A program made the position numbers and the translations under genes. From NCBI GenBank assembly GCA_018061005.1, contig JAGOVA010000010.1, positions 1 to 64,000 on the forward strand: a DNA stretch of 64,000 nt. Reading direction: 5' to 3'. Every line of letters begins with the position of its first letter. Position 1 is the stretch's first letter. The notes under the pieces are model-generated. The model was not told the origin of the DNA. It worked only from the letters and a program-made list of their open reading frames with translations, and ran no database searches. Positions 54,609 to 63,937 of this stretch are shown in pieces. This stretch comes from Sterolibacterium sp. (GTDB lineage: Bacteria > Pseudomonadota > Gammaproteobacteria > Burkholderiales > Rhodocyclaceae).

Positions 54609-55922
54609 ATGAAACCCATCAACGTAGGACTCCTGGGCATCGGCACGGTCGGTGGCGGCACTTTTACTGTACTGACGCGTAACGAAGCCGAAATCACCCG
54701 GCGTGCCGGCCGGCCGATCCGCATCAGCATGGTGGCAGACAAAAATCTCGACCTGGCACGCAAGATCACCCAGGATCAGGCGCGGCTGACGGACGATGCC
54801 TTCAGCGTGGTGAGTGACCCCGACGTCGATGTGGTGGTTGAGTTGATCGGTGGCACAGGGATTGCCAAAGACCTGGTGCTGAAGGCCATCGAGCACGGCA
54901 AGCATGTGGTGACGGCCAACAAGGCGCTGCTTGCCAAGCATGGCAACGAGATTTTTGCGGCAGCACGCGCCAAGGGCGTGATGATCGGTTTCGAGGCAGC
55001 GGTGGCCGGCGGCATCCCCATTATCAAGGCGCTGCGCGAAGGGCTGACCGCCAACCGCATTCAGTGGGTGGCCGGGATCATCAATGGCACCACCAACTTC
55101 ATTCTTTCAGAAATGCGCGACAAGGGGCTGCCCTTTGCCGAGGTGCTCAAAGAGGCGCAACGGCTGGGTTATGCCGAGGCTGACCCGACCTTCGATGTTG
55201 AAGGGGTCGATGCCGCGCACAAGCTGACCATCATGGCGGCGATTGCCTTCGGCATTCCGATGCAGTTTGATAAAGCGCATGTTGAAGGTATCAGCCAACT
55301 GGAGGCCGATGACATCAAATACGCCGAACAGCTCGGTTATCGCATCAAGCTGCTGGGCATTACCAAGCGCAAGGCGAATGGCATCGAGCTGCGTGTGCAT
55401 CCGACCCTGATCCCCGTCAAACGGCTGATTGCCAATGTCGAGGGCGCGATGAATGCCGTGCTGGTGCAGGGCGATGCGGTGGGAGCGACGCTGTATTACG
55501 GTAAAGGTGCGGGCGCTGAACCGACCGCTTCGGCGGTGATTGCCGATCTGGTGGATGTGGCGCGGATGCAGACGGCCGACCCCGAACATCGCGTGCCACA
55601 TCTGGCCTTTCAGCCCCACGCCATGCAGGACACGCCGATTCTGCCGCTGGCCGAGGTGGAGACCCGCTATTACCTGCGGCTGGCGGTTTCCGACCAGCCA
55701 GGCGTGCTGGCTGACATCACGCGCATCCTCGCGGATCAACAGATTTCCATCGAAGCGGTCATCCAGCGTGAGCCGGACGAAGGGCAGACCCAGGCCGACC
55801 TGATCCTGCTCACGCACCAGACGCAGGAAAAAAATATCGATGCGGCGATGGCAAAAATCGATGCACTGCCCGTCGTCAAGCGCAAGACGGTACGTCTGCG
55901 CCTAGAAGAACTCGATAAATAA
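54609..55922 (+). CDS. hom: Homoserine dehydrogenase
   Basis: Reduces aspartate semialdehyde to homoserine for threonine and methionine synthesis (437 residues). The N-terminal GLLGIGTVGGGT binds NAD(P), GIINGTTNFIL and the GYAEADPTFDVEG box are catalytic-domain signatures, and a C-terminal ACT domain (about 350-430) suggests allosteric control by threonine. It is a monofunctional form without the aspartokinase fusion of E. coli ThrA. 23 bases separate it from thrC. Confidence 0.96.
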   Translation: MKPINVGLLGIGTVGGGTFTVLTRNEAEITRRAGRPIRISMVADKNLDLARKITQDQARLTDDAFSVVSDPDVDVVVELIGGTGIAKDLVLKAIEHGKHVVTANKALLAKHGNEIFAAARAKGVMIGFEAAVAGGIPIIKALREGLTANRIQWVAGIINGTTNFILSEMRDKGLPFAEVLKEAQRLGYAEADPTFDVEGVDAAHKLTIMAAIAFGIPMQFDKAHVEGISQLEADDIKYAEQLGYRIKLLGITKRKANGIELRVHPTLIPVKRLIANVEGAMNAVLVQGDAVGATLYYGKGAGAEPTASAVIADLVDVARMQTADPEHRVPHLAFQPHAMQDTPILPLAEVETRYYLRLAVSDQPGVLADITRILADQQISIEAVIQREPDEGQTQADLILLTHQTQEKNIDAAMAKIDALPVVKRKTVRLRLEELDK

Positions 55923-55945
55923 AGCCACAGAAACTGGAAGAACTC

Positions 55946-57385
55946 ATGCGTTACCTCAGCACCCGGGGCAACTCGCCCAGCAAATCATTCACCGAAATCC
56001 TGCTCGCCGGTCTGGCACCCGATGGCGGTCTGTATCTGCCGGAAGCCTACCCGCAGGTGACCCGCGAGGAGCTGGCCGCGTGGCGCACGCTGCCCTATCA
56101 CGAGCTGGCCTTTCAGGTGCTGGGCAAGTTCATTGACGACATTCCCCCGGCCGACCTGCAAGCCCTCGTCCAGCGCACTTACACGGCAGGCGTTTATTGC
56201 AATACACGTCCCGGCGAGAATCCAGCCGTGGCGCAGGAGATCACGCCGCTGCGCACGCTGGAGCCCGGTCTGCATATTCTTGAACTGTCCAACGGGCCGA
56301 CGCTAGCCTTCAAAGACATGGCCATGCAACTGCTCGGCAACCTGTTTGAATACGCATTGGGCAAAACGGGGGCGGTGCTCAACATTCTGGGCGCAACCTC
56401 GGGCGATACCGGTTCCTCCGCTGAATATGCCATGCGCGGCAAACGCGGCATCCGCGTGTTCATGCTTTCACCGCACGGCAAGATGAGCCGCTTTCAGACC
56501 GCGCAGATGTTTTCCCTGCAGGATCCGAACATCTATAACATCGCTGTCAAGGGCGTGTTCGACGACTGTCAGGACGTGGTCAAGGCCGTCAGCAACGACC
56601 ACGCCTACAAGGAAAAATACAAGATCGGCACGGTCAATTCGATCAACTGGGCGCGGGTGGCCGTGCAGATCGTGTATTACTTCAAAGGCTATTTCGCGGC
56701 GACCCAATCGAATGACGAAGAAGTCAGCTTCAGCGTGCCTTCCGGCAACTTCGGCAACATCTGTGCCGGACATATCGCCCGCATGATGGGCTTGCCGATT
56801 CGCAAGCTGATTCTCGCCACCAATGAAAACGACGTGCTCGACGAGTTTTTCCGCACTGGCGCTTATCGTCCGCGCGCGACGGCGCAGACCTATCACACCA
56901 GCAGCCCGTCGATGGATATTTCCAAAGCCTCCAACTTCGAGCGTTTCGTCTTTGACCTCGTGGGCCGCGATGCCGCCACGGTGCGCGAACTGTGGGGCAA
57001 GGTGGATGCAGGGGGCACCTTTGATCTGGGCGGAACACCGTATTTCAACCGTCTGACCGAGTTTGGTTTTGTTTCGGGAAGCAGCAGCCATGCCGATCGG
57101 CTGGCCACTATTCGTTACGCGCACCAGAAATACGGAGTCATGATCGACACCCATACCGCCGATGGCCTCAAGGTGGCGCTGGAGCACCGCGAAGCGGGCG
57201 TGCCGCTGGTGTGCCTCGAAACCGCGCAGCCGTGCAAGTTTGCCGAAACGATCCAAGAGGCTTTAGGGTGCGAGCCGGAGCGTCCCGTCGCCATGAATGG
57301 CATCGAAAAACTGCCTCAGCGTTTCGACGTCATGGAAGCCCTCGCCCCAGCGATCAAGGACTACGTTGCGCAGCATGCTGTTTGA
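55946..57385 (+). CDS. thrC: Threonine synthase
   Basis: PLP enzyme converting O-phosphohomoserine to threonine (479 residues, the longer class II type). Lys123 in NGPTLAFKDMAM binds PLP; ATSGDTGSSAEYAM is the phosphate-binding loop. It is the last gene in alaA-hom-thrC; thrB (homoserine kinase) is not linked here. Confidence 0.96.
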   Translation: MRYLSTRGNSPSKSFTEILLAGLAPDGGLYLPEAYPQVTREELAAWRTLPYHELAFQVLGKFIDDIPPADLQALVQRTYTAGVYCNTRPGENPAVAQEITPLRTLEPGLHILELSNGPTLAFKDMAMQLLGNLFEYALGKTGAVLNILGATSGDTGSSAEYAMRGKRGIRVFMLSPHGKMSRFQTAQMFSLQDPNIYNIAVKGVFDDCQDVVKAVSNDHAYKEKYKIGTVNSINWARVAVQIVYYFKGYFAATQSNDEEVSFSVPSGNFGNICAGHIARMMGLPIRKLILATNENDVLDEFFRTGAYRPRATAQTYHTSSPSMDISKASNFERFVFDLVGRDAATVRELWGKVDAGGTFDLGGTPYFNRLTEFGFVSGSSSHADRLATIRYAHQKYGVMIDTHTADGLKVALEHREAGVPLVCLETAQPCKFAETIQEALGCEPERPVAMNGIEKLPQRFDVMEALAPAIKDYVAQHAV

Positions 57386-57780
57386 TGCGGCTTGAGGCGT
57401 TGATGTCGTTGATATCGCTGTGGCGTTACATCGTGTCACACTTTTCTGCCGGGATTCCTGCGGTATTCGTTGTCATCAAATCCGCCGCTGATTAAACTTC
57501 CGCCCGTTTCCATTTCGGAGTTCCTTCTGTGGATAGTTCTGCTTGTCGATCCTGTATCGACGCATCACAGGCAAGGTTATCGCGGGCTTCATCCTGATCC
57601 ATCCTGTAATCTCTCCCGCCTCGACCTTGCCCGCTGTGTCTCTCTGTGTATCCCTTGGGCGGGTCGTGGCAGCAGTCAACATAGCCGTCTGGCGGCGGGT
57701 TGCCACTTTCCATTTGTATATGTTTTAGGTCGCCATCATGGATGCTGGCATGACATGCGGTTCGCATGGGAAGTTGGGTC
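57386..57780 (+). promoter_or_regulatory. 395-base region and probable leader of the MgtA-like ATPase gene
   Basis: No family-like gene is present. A sigma-70 promoter candidate, ttgtca (57470-57475), 17-base spacer, taaact (57493-57498), would give a leader of about 275 bases. Near its 3' end gtggca (57666-57671) can pair with tgccac (57701-57706), competing with tggc (57690-57693) and gcca (57702-57705), followed by a T-rich stretch. A 60-codon hydrophobic TTG-start frame (57543-57728) lies in it. I see no M-box riboswitch core. Confidence 0.45.
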
Positions 57781-60582
57781 ATGAATTTCACGCCACTAAA
57801 CAGGCTGCTGGCAGGTTTTCTGCATAGTCGTCATATCACCCGGAATTTTCGTCGTCCAGCGTTGCTGGATAGCCTGGCGAATACGCTGGTCAAGGCGGGC
57901 GAGAGCCGGGAGATGGCGCCGCACCTGTCGCAAACGCTGCTGGATGCGGCGTTTGCACCGGCTGATGCCTTACTCCAACAACTGGAAAGTCATGCGGATG
58001 GCCTGTCAGAAGAACAGGCCGGCAAGGTTCGTGAGCGGGTCGGCCTGAATGAGGTCGAGCATGAAAAGCCGCTGCCCGGATGGCTGCACCTGTGGCATTG
58101 CTATGTCGATCCGTTCAATCTGCTCCTGACCCTGCTGGCGGCGATCTCTTTTCTGACCGAAGATATCAAGGCCACGGTGGTCATTTCAACCATGGTGGCC
58201 TTGTCGACCCTGATCCGTTTTTTTCAGGAGTCCCGTTCCAACAAGGCCGCCGACCAGCTCAAGGCCATGGTCAGCAACACGGCCACCGTGCTGCGGCGCG
58301 ACATCGTGGCCGATGCCGCAGAAAATGCGCGGCGTTATTTCGAGGTGGTGCTGCATCCCCATGCGTCACGCACGGTGGAAGTGCCGATCAAGCAACTGGT
58401 TCCCGGCGATGTGGTCGTGCTATCCGCCGGTGACATGATCCCGGCGGATTTGCGCGTACTCAGTGCCAAGGATCTGTTCATCAGTCAGTCAGCGATGACG
58501 GGTGAGTCGTTGCCGGTGGAAAAATACGTCCAGCAGCGTCATGCGGAGGAACACAACCCGCTCGACCTCGACAATATCTGCTTCATGGGCACCAACGTGA
58601 TCAGCGGTTCGGCCGTGGCGGTTGTGGTGGCGACGGGGGAGCACACATTCTTTGGTGCGCTGGCGCAGCGCGTGACGGCCAGTGACCGTCGGGTGACGGC
58701 CTTCCAGGCTGATATCAACAAGGTGAGCTGGCTACTGATTCGCTTCATGCTGGTGATGTCGCCCATCGTTCTGCTCATCAATGGCTTCACTAAAGGCGAC
58801 TGGCTGGAAGCCTTCCTGTTCGCGCTGTCGGTGGCGGTGGGGCTGGCACCGGAAATGTTGCCGATGATCGTCACCTCCACGCTGGCCAAGGGGGCTGTCA
58901 TTCTGTCTAGGCAGAAGGTGATCGTCAAACGGCTGGATGCCATCCAGAACTTCGGCGCGATGGATGTGCTGTGCACCGACAAAACCGGCACGCTCACGCA
59001 GGACAAAATTTTTCTGGAGCGGCATACCGATGTGTTTGGTGGCGAGAATGCTGATGTACTGGAATACGCCTACCTCAACAGCTATTACCAGACCGGCCTG
59101 AAAAATCTGCTCGACGTGGCGGTGCTTGACTATCAGCATCTCCATCACGAGCTGAAGCCCGCCGAGAACTATCGCAAGATCGATGAAGTGCCGTTTGATT
59201 TCCAGCGTCGCCGCATGACGGTGGTCGTGGCCGAACATGAAGATCATCATCTGTTGATCTGCAAGGGCGCGATTGAGGAAATCGTGTCGGTCTGCTCGCA
59301 ATATCGTCATGGCGACGTGAATGAACCGCTCAAACCGCTCGAACCGCTGACCCCGCAAGCCCATGCACGCATCATCCGGGTGACCAGCGACCTGAATGAT
59401 GAAGGGCTGCGCGTGGTGGGCGTGGCGATCAAGGAATTGCCGCCTGACAAGGAAGTTTATGGCGTAGCCGACGAATGCGGGCTGACGCTGGTGGGCTATA
59501 TCGCGTTCCTTGATCCGCCGAAAGAATCGGCAGCACCGGCCATTCGCGCGCTCAACGCACATGGTGTGAACGTCAAGGTGCTGACGGGCGACAATCCGCT
59601 GGTGACCGCCAAAATCTGTCGTGAAGTCGGGCTGGCCGTCGACGGCATGCTGCTCGGCGTAGATGTCGAACGCATGAGTGATGCCGAGTTGCGTATCGCG
59701 GCAGAAAAAACCACGGTCTTTGCCAAGCTCTCGCTCACCCACAAGGAACGGGTGGTGCGCGTGCTGCACGAAGCAGGGCACGTCGTCGGTTTCATGGGCG
59801 ATGGCATTAACGATGCCCCCGCATTGCGTGCCGCGGATATTGGCATCTCGGTGGATAGTGCGGTCGATATCGCCAAGGAAGCCGCCGATATCATCCTGCT
59901 GGAAAAAAGCCTGATGGTGCTGGAGGCGGGCGTGGTCGAAGGCCGCAAGACCTTCGCCAACATGCTCAAATACATCAAGATGACCGCCAGTTCCAACTTT
60001 GGCAATGTCTTTTCCGTGCTGGTGGCCAGTGCCTTTCTGCCGTTTTTGCCGATGCTGCCCATGCATCTGCTGGTGCAGAATCTGCTCTACGATATTTCGC
60101 AGATCGGTATTCCTTTCGATCATGTCGATGAAGAATTCCTCAAGTTGCCGCAACGCTGGAATCCGGACAGCCTGCGCCATTTCATGATCTACTTCGGACC
60201 GGTCAGCTCGATTTTCGACATCGCCACCTTTGCCCTAATGTGGTTTGTGTTTGGGGCGCAGGGGCAGACGGCCGAGTCGCAAACCCTGTTCCAGTCCGGC
60301 TGGTTTATTGAAGGCCTGCTGTCGCAAACACTGATCGTGCACATGATCCGCACCCGCCAGATTCCCTTCCTGCAAAGTCGCGCCTCATGGCCGCTGATTG
60401 CCATGACCAGCCTCACCATGCTGGCCGGTCTATGGATCGTCATGGGTCCGTTGGCGTCCTACTTCAAGCTGACGGCGTTGCCGCTGGCGTATTTCCCCTG
60501 GCTGGTGGTGATGCTGCTGGCTTACATGACGTTGACCCAGGCGATGAAAGGTTATTTCACGCGCCGCTTCGGCTGGCAATAA
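57781..60582 (+). CDS. mgtA: Mg2+-importing P-type ATPase (MgtA/MgtB family, P3B)
   Basis: A 933-residue inner-membrane P-type ATPase, near the 898-908 of E. coli and Salmonella MgtA/MgtB. The actuator loop MTGESLPVEK, phosphorylated Asp400 in DKTGTLT, and the hinge GDGINDAPALRAADIGISV are intact; ten helices are expected with a first pair at about 105-150. The NFGNVFSVLVAS and LYDISQIGIPFD segments in the C-terminal helices are typical of magnesium importers. The first 100 residues are longer than usual. ATG 57781 is chosen; ATG 57766 is possible. A cation exporter gene follows by 12 bases. Confidence 0.9.
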   Translation: MNFTPLNRLLAGFLHSRHITRNFRRPALLDSLANTLVKAGESREMAPHLSQTLLDAAFAPADALLQQLESHADGLSEEQAGKVRERVGLNEVEHEKPLPGWLHLWHCYVDPFNLLLTLLAAISFLTEDIKATVVISTMVALSTLIRFFQESRSNKAADQLKAMVSNTATVLRRDIVADAAENARRYFEVVLHPHASRTVEVPIKQLVPGDVVVLSAGDMIPADLRVLSAKDLFISQSAMTGESLPVEKYVQQRHAEEHNPLDLDNICFMGTNVISGSAVAVVVATGEHTFFGALAQRVTASDRRVTAFQADINKVSWLLIRFMLVMSPIVLLINGFTKGDWLEAFLFALSVAVGLAPEMLPMIVTSTLAKGAVILSRQKVIVKRLDAIQNFGAMDVLCTDKTGTLTQDKIFLERHTDVFGGENADVLEYAYLNSYYQTGLKNLLDVAVLDYQHLHHELKPAENYRKIDEVPFDFQRRRMTVVVAEHEDHHLLICKGAIEEIVSVCSQYRHGDVNEPLKPLEPLTPQAHARIIRVTSDLNDEGLRVVGVAIKELPPDKEVYGVADECGLTLVGYIAFLDPPKESAAPAIRALNAHGVNVKVLTGDNPLVTAKICREVGLAVDGMLLGVDVERMSDAELRIAAEKTTVFAKLSLTHKERVVRVLHEAGHVVGFMGDGINDAPALRAADIGISVDSAVDIAKEAADIILLEKSLMVLEAGVVEGRKTFANMLKYIKMTASSNFGNVFSVLVASAFLPFLPMLPMHLLVQNLLYDISQIGIPFDHVDEEFLKLPQRWNPDSLRHFMIYFGPVSSIFDIATFALMWFVFGAQGQTAESQTLFQSGWFIEGLLSQTLIVHMIRTRQIPFLQSRASWPLIAMTSLTMLAGLWIVMGPLASYFKLTALPLAYFPWLVVMLLAYMTLTQAMKGYFTRRFGWQ

Positions 60583-60594
60583 GGAGGCAAACGC

Positions 60595-61530
60595 ATGACG
60601 GCACATACCCATGGTTCAGGTCACCCCCATCATTACCCACCAGCACCCCAGGCGGGCGGGTACGCGCGCGCCTTCCTGATTGGCATCCTGCTCAACAGTC
60701 TGTTCGTGGTTATCGAGTATGGTTATGGCATGGCCTCGCACTCGCTGGCATTGATGGCCGATGCCACCCACAACCTGGGTGACGTGCTGAGCCTGGTCCT
60801 CGCTTGGGCGGGCAGCCTGCTGGCCCGGCGCAAACCCAGTGCGCGTTACACCTATGGTCTGCGTGGCTCCTCCATTCTTGCGGCGCTGGCCAACGCCATT
60901 TTGCTGCTGCTGGTGACTGGCGGCCTGGCCTGGGAGGCGATCGAGCGCATCGGCACACTGCAGCCCGTGACGGGTGGCACGGTGATGTGGGTGGCCGCCT
61001 GCGGTGTGTTCATCAATGGCTTGACGGCGTGGCTGTTCATGTCAGGCAGCAAGAGCGATATCAACATCAAAGGCGCGTATCTGCACATGCTGGCAGATGC
61101 TTTCGTTTCGCTTGCGGTGGTGGTGGTCGGCGGGCTGGTGATGATCACCGGCTGGTTCTGGCTGGATCCGGGGGTAACGCTGCTGCTGGTACTGGTCATT
61201 ACCTGGAGCACCTGGGGGCTGCTGCGGGACGCGGTACGTCTGGCCTTGCAGGCTGTGCCTGTGGGTATCGAAGCCGCTGCGGTGCGCGATCATCTCGCGG
61301 CACAGCCCGGCGTAACGGAAGTGCATGACTTGCACATCTGGGCCATGAGCACGACTGAAAACGCCTTGACGGCACATCTCGTCTGTCCTGCCGGTCATCC
61401 GGGCGATGTTTTTCTGCATCAGCTCGCGCACGACATCGAACACCGCTTTGGTATCCATCATGTCACCTTGCAGATCGAAGTGGGCGATGCAAGCCAGGTC
61501 TGCGCCCTGGCGCCCGATCATGTGGTCTGA
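60595..61530 (+). CDS. Cation diffusion facilitator (CzcD/ZitB-like)
   Basis: A 311-residue proton-coupled divalent-cation exporter. A His-rich N-terminus (THGSGHPHHY) precedes six helices; the helix II metal site has ADATHNLGD and helix V HMLADAFVSL, with the cytoplasmic domain ending in the EVHDLHIWAMS motif. Zn, Co, Cd or Mn are possible substrates. An aaggagg ribosome site precedes the ATG, 12 bases after the mgtA stop, so the two are probably co-transcribed. Confidence 0.92.
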   Translation: MTAHTHGSGHPHHYPPAPQAGGYARAFLIGILLNSLFVVIEYGYGMASHSLALMADATHNLGDVLSLVLAWAGSLLARRKPSARYTYGLRGSSILAALANAILLLLVTGGLAWEAIERIGTLQPVTGGTVMWVAACGVFINGLTAWLFMSGSKSDINIKGAYLHMLADAFVSLAVVVVGGLVMITGWFWLDPGVTLLLVLVITWSTWGLLRDAVRLALQAVPVGIEAAAVRDHLAAQPGVTEVHDLHIWAMSTTENALTAHLVCPAGHPGDVFLHQLAHDIEHRFGIHHVTLQIEVGDASQVCALAPDHVV

Positions 61531-61572
61531 GCTGGCCGGATTTTGTGGTTCGCTGAATGTGAGTCGTCTGAC

Positions 61573-63162
61573 ATGACTGCTTTGCCTGATCTCGTTGAAT
61601 ATTTCCGGAAGTGCTGGGCGGGCTTCCTGCAAGCCCATGAGCTGCCTTTGCGCTGGCTGGGTTATGCAGCAATTACGTTGCTGGCATACACTCGGTTCTT
61701 CGTGGGCATCGGCGATTACGGCATCATCAATGGCAATGAGTCGCTGTATGTCGAATCGGCACGCGAAATGGCACTGAGCGGCGATTGGGCGATCCCTACC
61801 CTGAATGGCCTGCCCTATCTCGAAAAACCGCCGCTACTCATCTGGCTGATCACCCTGTCCCAATTTCTGCTGGGTGCGGGGGAGGCTCAAGCGCGGCTGG
61901 TCACGGCGATGTCCGCGTTTGTTCTGGTGCTCGCATTGATCCGTTATTCCGTGCTGCTGGGCATCGGGCGGCGTGGTTTTGCAGCGGCCTTCATCCTCGT
62001 CACCAGTCTGGGGATGGATCTCATGTCGCGGGTCGCAATGCCCGACATGCTGCTTACCGCATTGTTTGCCTGCGCCTGCTTCAGCACACTGGTTGCCCTG
62101 ATCCGGCACAGCACGGCGCATGCCCGCCTGGGCGCGGCCTGCCTGGGGCTTTCGGCACTTATCAAAGGGCCGCTTTCCATCGCATTGTTCGCCCTGATCC
62201 TGACGGGCATGTATTTGTCAGAGCCTTCACAACGTGCCTGGATGCGGGTGCAGTGGCGGGATCGTCAGGCCTGGCTGTGGTTGTTGCTGCCGCTGACGCT
62301 CTGGCTGCTGGCCATAGAGCGACAGCAGGCGGGCACGATTTATTACTTCATCGTCAACGAACACATCCTGCGCTTCCTGGGGCTGCGCGAACCGCATGAC
62401 TATTATTCCGGCTCGGTTTTTTATTATCTTCCCCGGTTGTTCATGTTCATCTTTCCGTGGGCGGGCGTGTTTTTCTTTGGCTGGCTGGCCGCCCGGCGCA
62501 AGGTCGAACCCGAACGCCGCCCGATACGCCGCTTTCTCGGGCTTTGCGTGTGGATTCCCTTGGTTTTCTTCTCCGTGTCGAGTGCCAAGGCCAATTACTA
62601 CATCATTCTCTGTGTGCCTGCGATTGCGCTACTGACGGCCGAATATCTGCCCGCATTGACCGAACGTCGGCATCGCATGTATCTGGCACTCTCGGTGGCG
62701 GTACCCATCCTGCTGCTGATCGTGCTGGGGCTGCTGATACTGGGGTTTATCCAGGCCGGCTGGCGGCGTGCGGCGGCACTTTGCGTGGGTGGCCTGATTG
62801 TGCCGATTTCATTTCAGTTTGATCACCTTGTGGCACGCGCCGAACCCATCATGTCGGCACGCACGCTGGCCGCTTACATTCAGCAGCATGCCTCGACGAC
62901 ACCGGTTTATCTCAGACGCAATCTGCCGGTGATCGACTGCGACAGCAACGACCTCTATTACGGCCGTCATCAACGCCCGCACGATGCCAACCTGATTAGT
63001 TCAACGCAAGTGCTGGCGCGCGGTTCCGGTAGTCTGATCGTTGTAATGAATGAGCGCGAGGACGATTATCGGCAAACCCGACTGGGGCGGCAGTCGACGG
63101 AACTGACGAAAATTGGCCGCACCACCCTGTTCCAGCTTGATGCGGCAGGAACAGCGAACTGA
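61573..63162 (+). CDS. ArnT-like family 39 glycosyltransferase
   Basis: A 529-residue integral membrane GT-C protein with about 11 helices, homologous to ArnT in its first loop (NGNESLYVESAREMALSGDW, then YLEKPPLLIWL). The residue at the ArnT catalytic Asp position appears to be Asn, with the following Glu kept. Likely moves a sugar or amino-sugar from a polyprenyl-phosphate donor to a lipid or protein acceptor, but donor and acceptor are unknown. ATG 61573 is used; a TTG-type start ten codons earlier is possible. It is 42 bases after the CDF gene and convergent with the SDR gene. Confidence 0.82.
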   Translation: MTALPDLVEYFRKCWAGFLQAHELPLRWLGYAAITLLAYTRFFVGIGDYGIINGNESLYVESAREMALSGDWAIPTLNGLPYLEKPPLLIWLITLSQFLLGAGEAQARLVTAMSAFVLVLALIRYSVLLGIGRRGFAAAFILVTSLGMDLMSRVAMPDMLLTALFACACFSTLVALIRHSTAHARLGAACLGLSALIKGPLSIALFALILTGMYLSEPSQRAWMRVQWRDRQAWLWLLLPLTLWLLAIERQQAGTIYYFIVNEHILRFLGLREPHDYYSGSVFYYLPRLFMFIFPWAGVFFFGWLAARRKVEPERRPIRRFLGLCVWIPLVFFSVSSAKANYYIILCVPAIALLTAEYLPALTERRHRMYLALSVAVPILLLIVLGLLILGFIQAGWRRAAALCVGGLIVPISFQFDHLVARAEPIMSARTLAAYIQQHASTTPVYLRRNLPVIDCDSNDLYYGRHQRPHDANLISSTQVLARGSGSLIVVMNEREDDYRQTRLGRQSTELTKIGRTTLFQLDAAGTAN

Positions 63163-63163
63163 A

Positions 63164-63937
63164 TCAGCTATGTACCCCGCCATCCACGCGAACGATTTCT
63201 CCCGTTATGTGCGCGCCATCGGCCGAAGCCAGCATGGCGACCACACCCGCCACATTTTCGGGTGAGCCAAAACGTGTCAGCGGGGTCAGATGAGCGAACA
63301 AGGAGGTATCCACGCCTTCCGGAAACCCTGCGGCCGTGCCTTCCACCAGCGGTGTCATGATGCCGCCTGGTGCGACCGCATTTACCCGCACCCCTTGCTT
63401 GAGATACTCCCAGGACAGCGCGTGCGTCAGTGCCGCCACGCCGCCCTTGCTGGCGGAATAGCCTGCCATGTAGGGATGGCCGTAAAACGCCGAGGTTGAT
63501 GCGGCATTGACGATATTTCCCCTCGTTTTCAGCAGATGCGGCAAGGCTTCGCGGCAGCACAGAAAGGTGCCGACCAGATTCACCTGCAGGATGTCGAGAA
63601 AGCTTTGCAACGAAGTTTCCGTGCTGTGCGACGAGCGCAGATACCCCGCCATATTGACCAGTCCATCCAGTTGCCCTGTGGCCGTTACAAAATCAGCCAC
63701 CATCTGTTTGATGGCCGTTTCATCCGCGACAGAAGCCACAACGAACTCCGCCTTTCCTCCCGTGGCCGCCGTCGCCTGCGCGATCCTCACGGTTTCCTGC
63801 AGTCCGGTTTCATCAAGATCCACGCCCAGCACATGGCCTCCTTCCGCCACCAGCCGAACCACACAAGCCCGGCCAATACCGGATGCCGCGCCGGTGACGA
63901 TGAGGGTTTTTCGGGAAAAACGGAGGGTGGGGGTCAT
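63164..63937 (-). CDS. Short-chain dehydrogenase/reductase
   Basis: A 257-residue classical SDR. GAASGIGRA binds the cofactor, LGVDLDE with its Asp suggests NAD, NMAGYLRS is the NAG-like box, and Ser with YSASKGG (Tyr/Lys) forms the active site. The C-terminus ends GEIVRVDGG as in FabG-type and many 3-oxoacyl or sugar dehydrogenases. Substrate unknown. It meets the GT39 gene end to end with one base between stops. The upstream promoter lies near the right edge of the window. Confidence 0.88.
   Translation of the reverse strand: MTPTLRFSRKTLIVTGAASGIGRACVVRLVAEGGHVLGVDLDETGLQETVRIAQATAATGGKAEFVVASVADETAIKQMVADFVTATGQLDGLVNMAGYLRSSHSTETSLQSFLDILQVNLVGTFLCCREALPHLLKTRGNIVNAASTSAFYGHPYMAGYSASKGGVAALTHALSWEYLKQGVRVNAVAPGGIMTPLVEGTAAGFPEGVDTSLFAHLTPLTRFGSPENVAGVVAMLASADGAHITGEIVRVDGGVHS

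Noticed and set aside
57386..57780. M-box (ykoK) magnesium riboswitch
   Set aside because: I could not find its conserved core sequences in the mgtA leader; the leader is reported only as unclassified.
58732..60180. 482-codon minus-strand frame opposite the MgtA-like gene
   Set aside because: The P-type ATPase motifs fix the coding strand; the antisense protein is His/Gln/Arg-rich and unlike any family.
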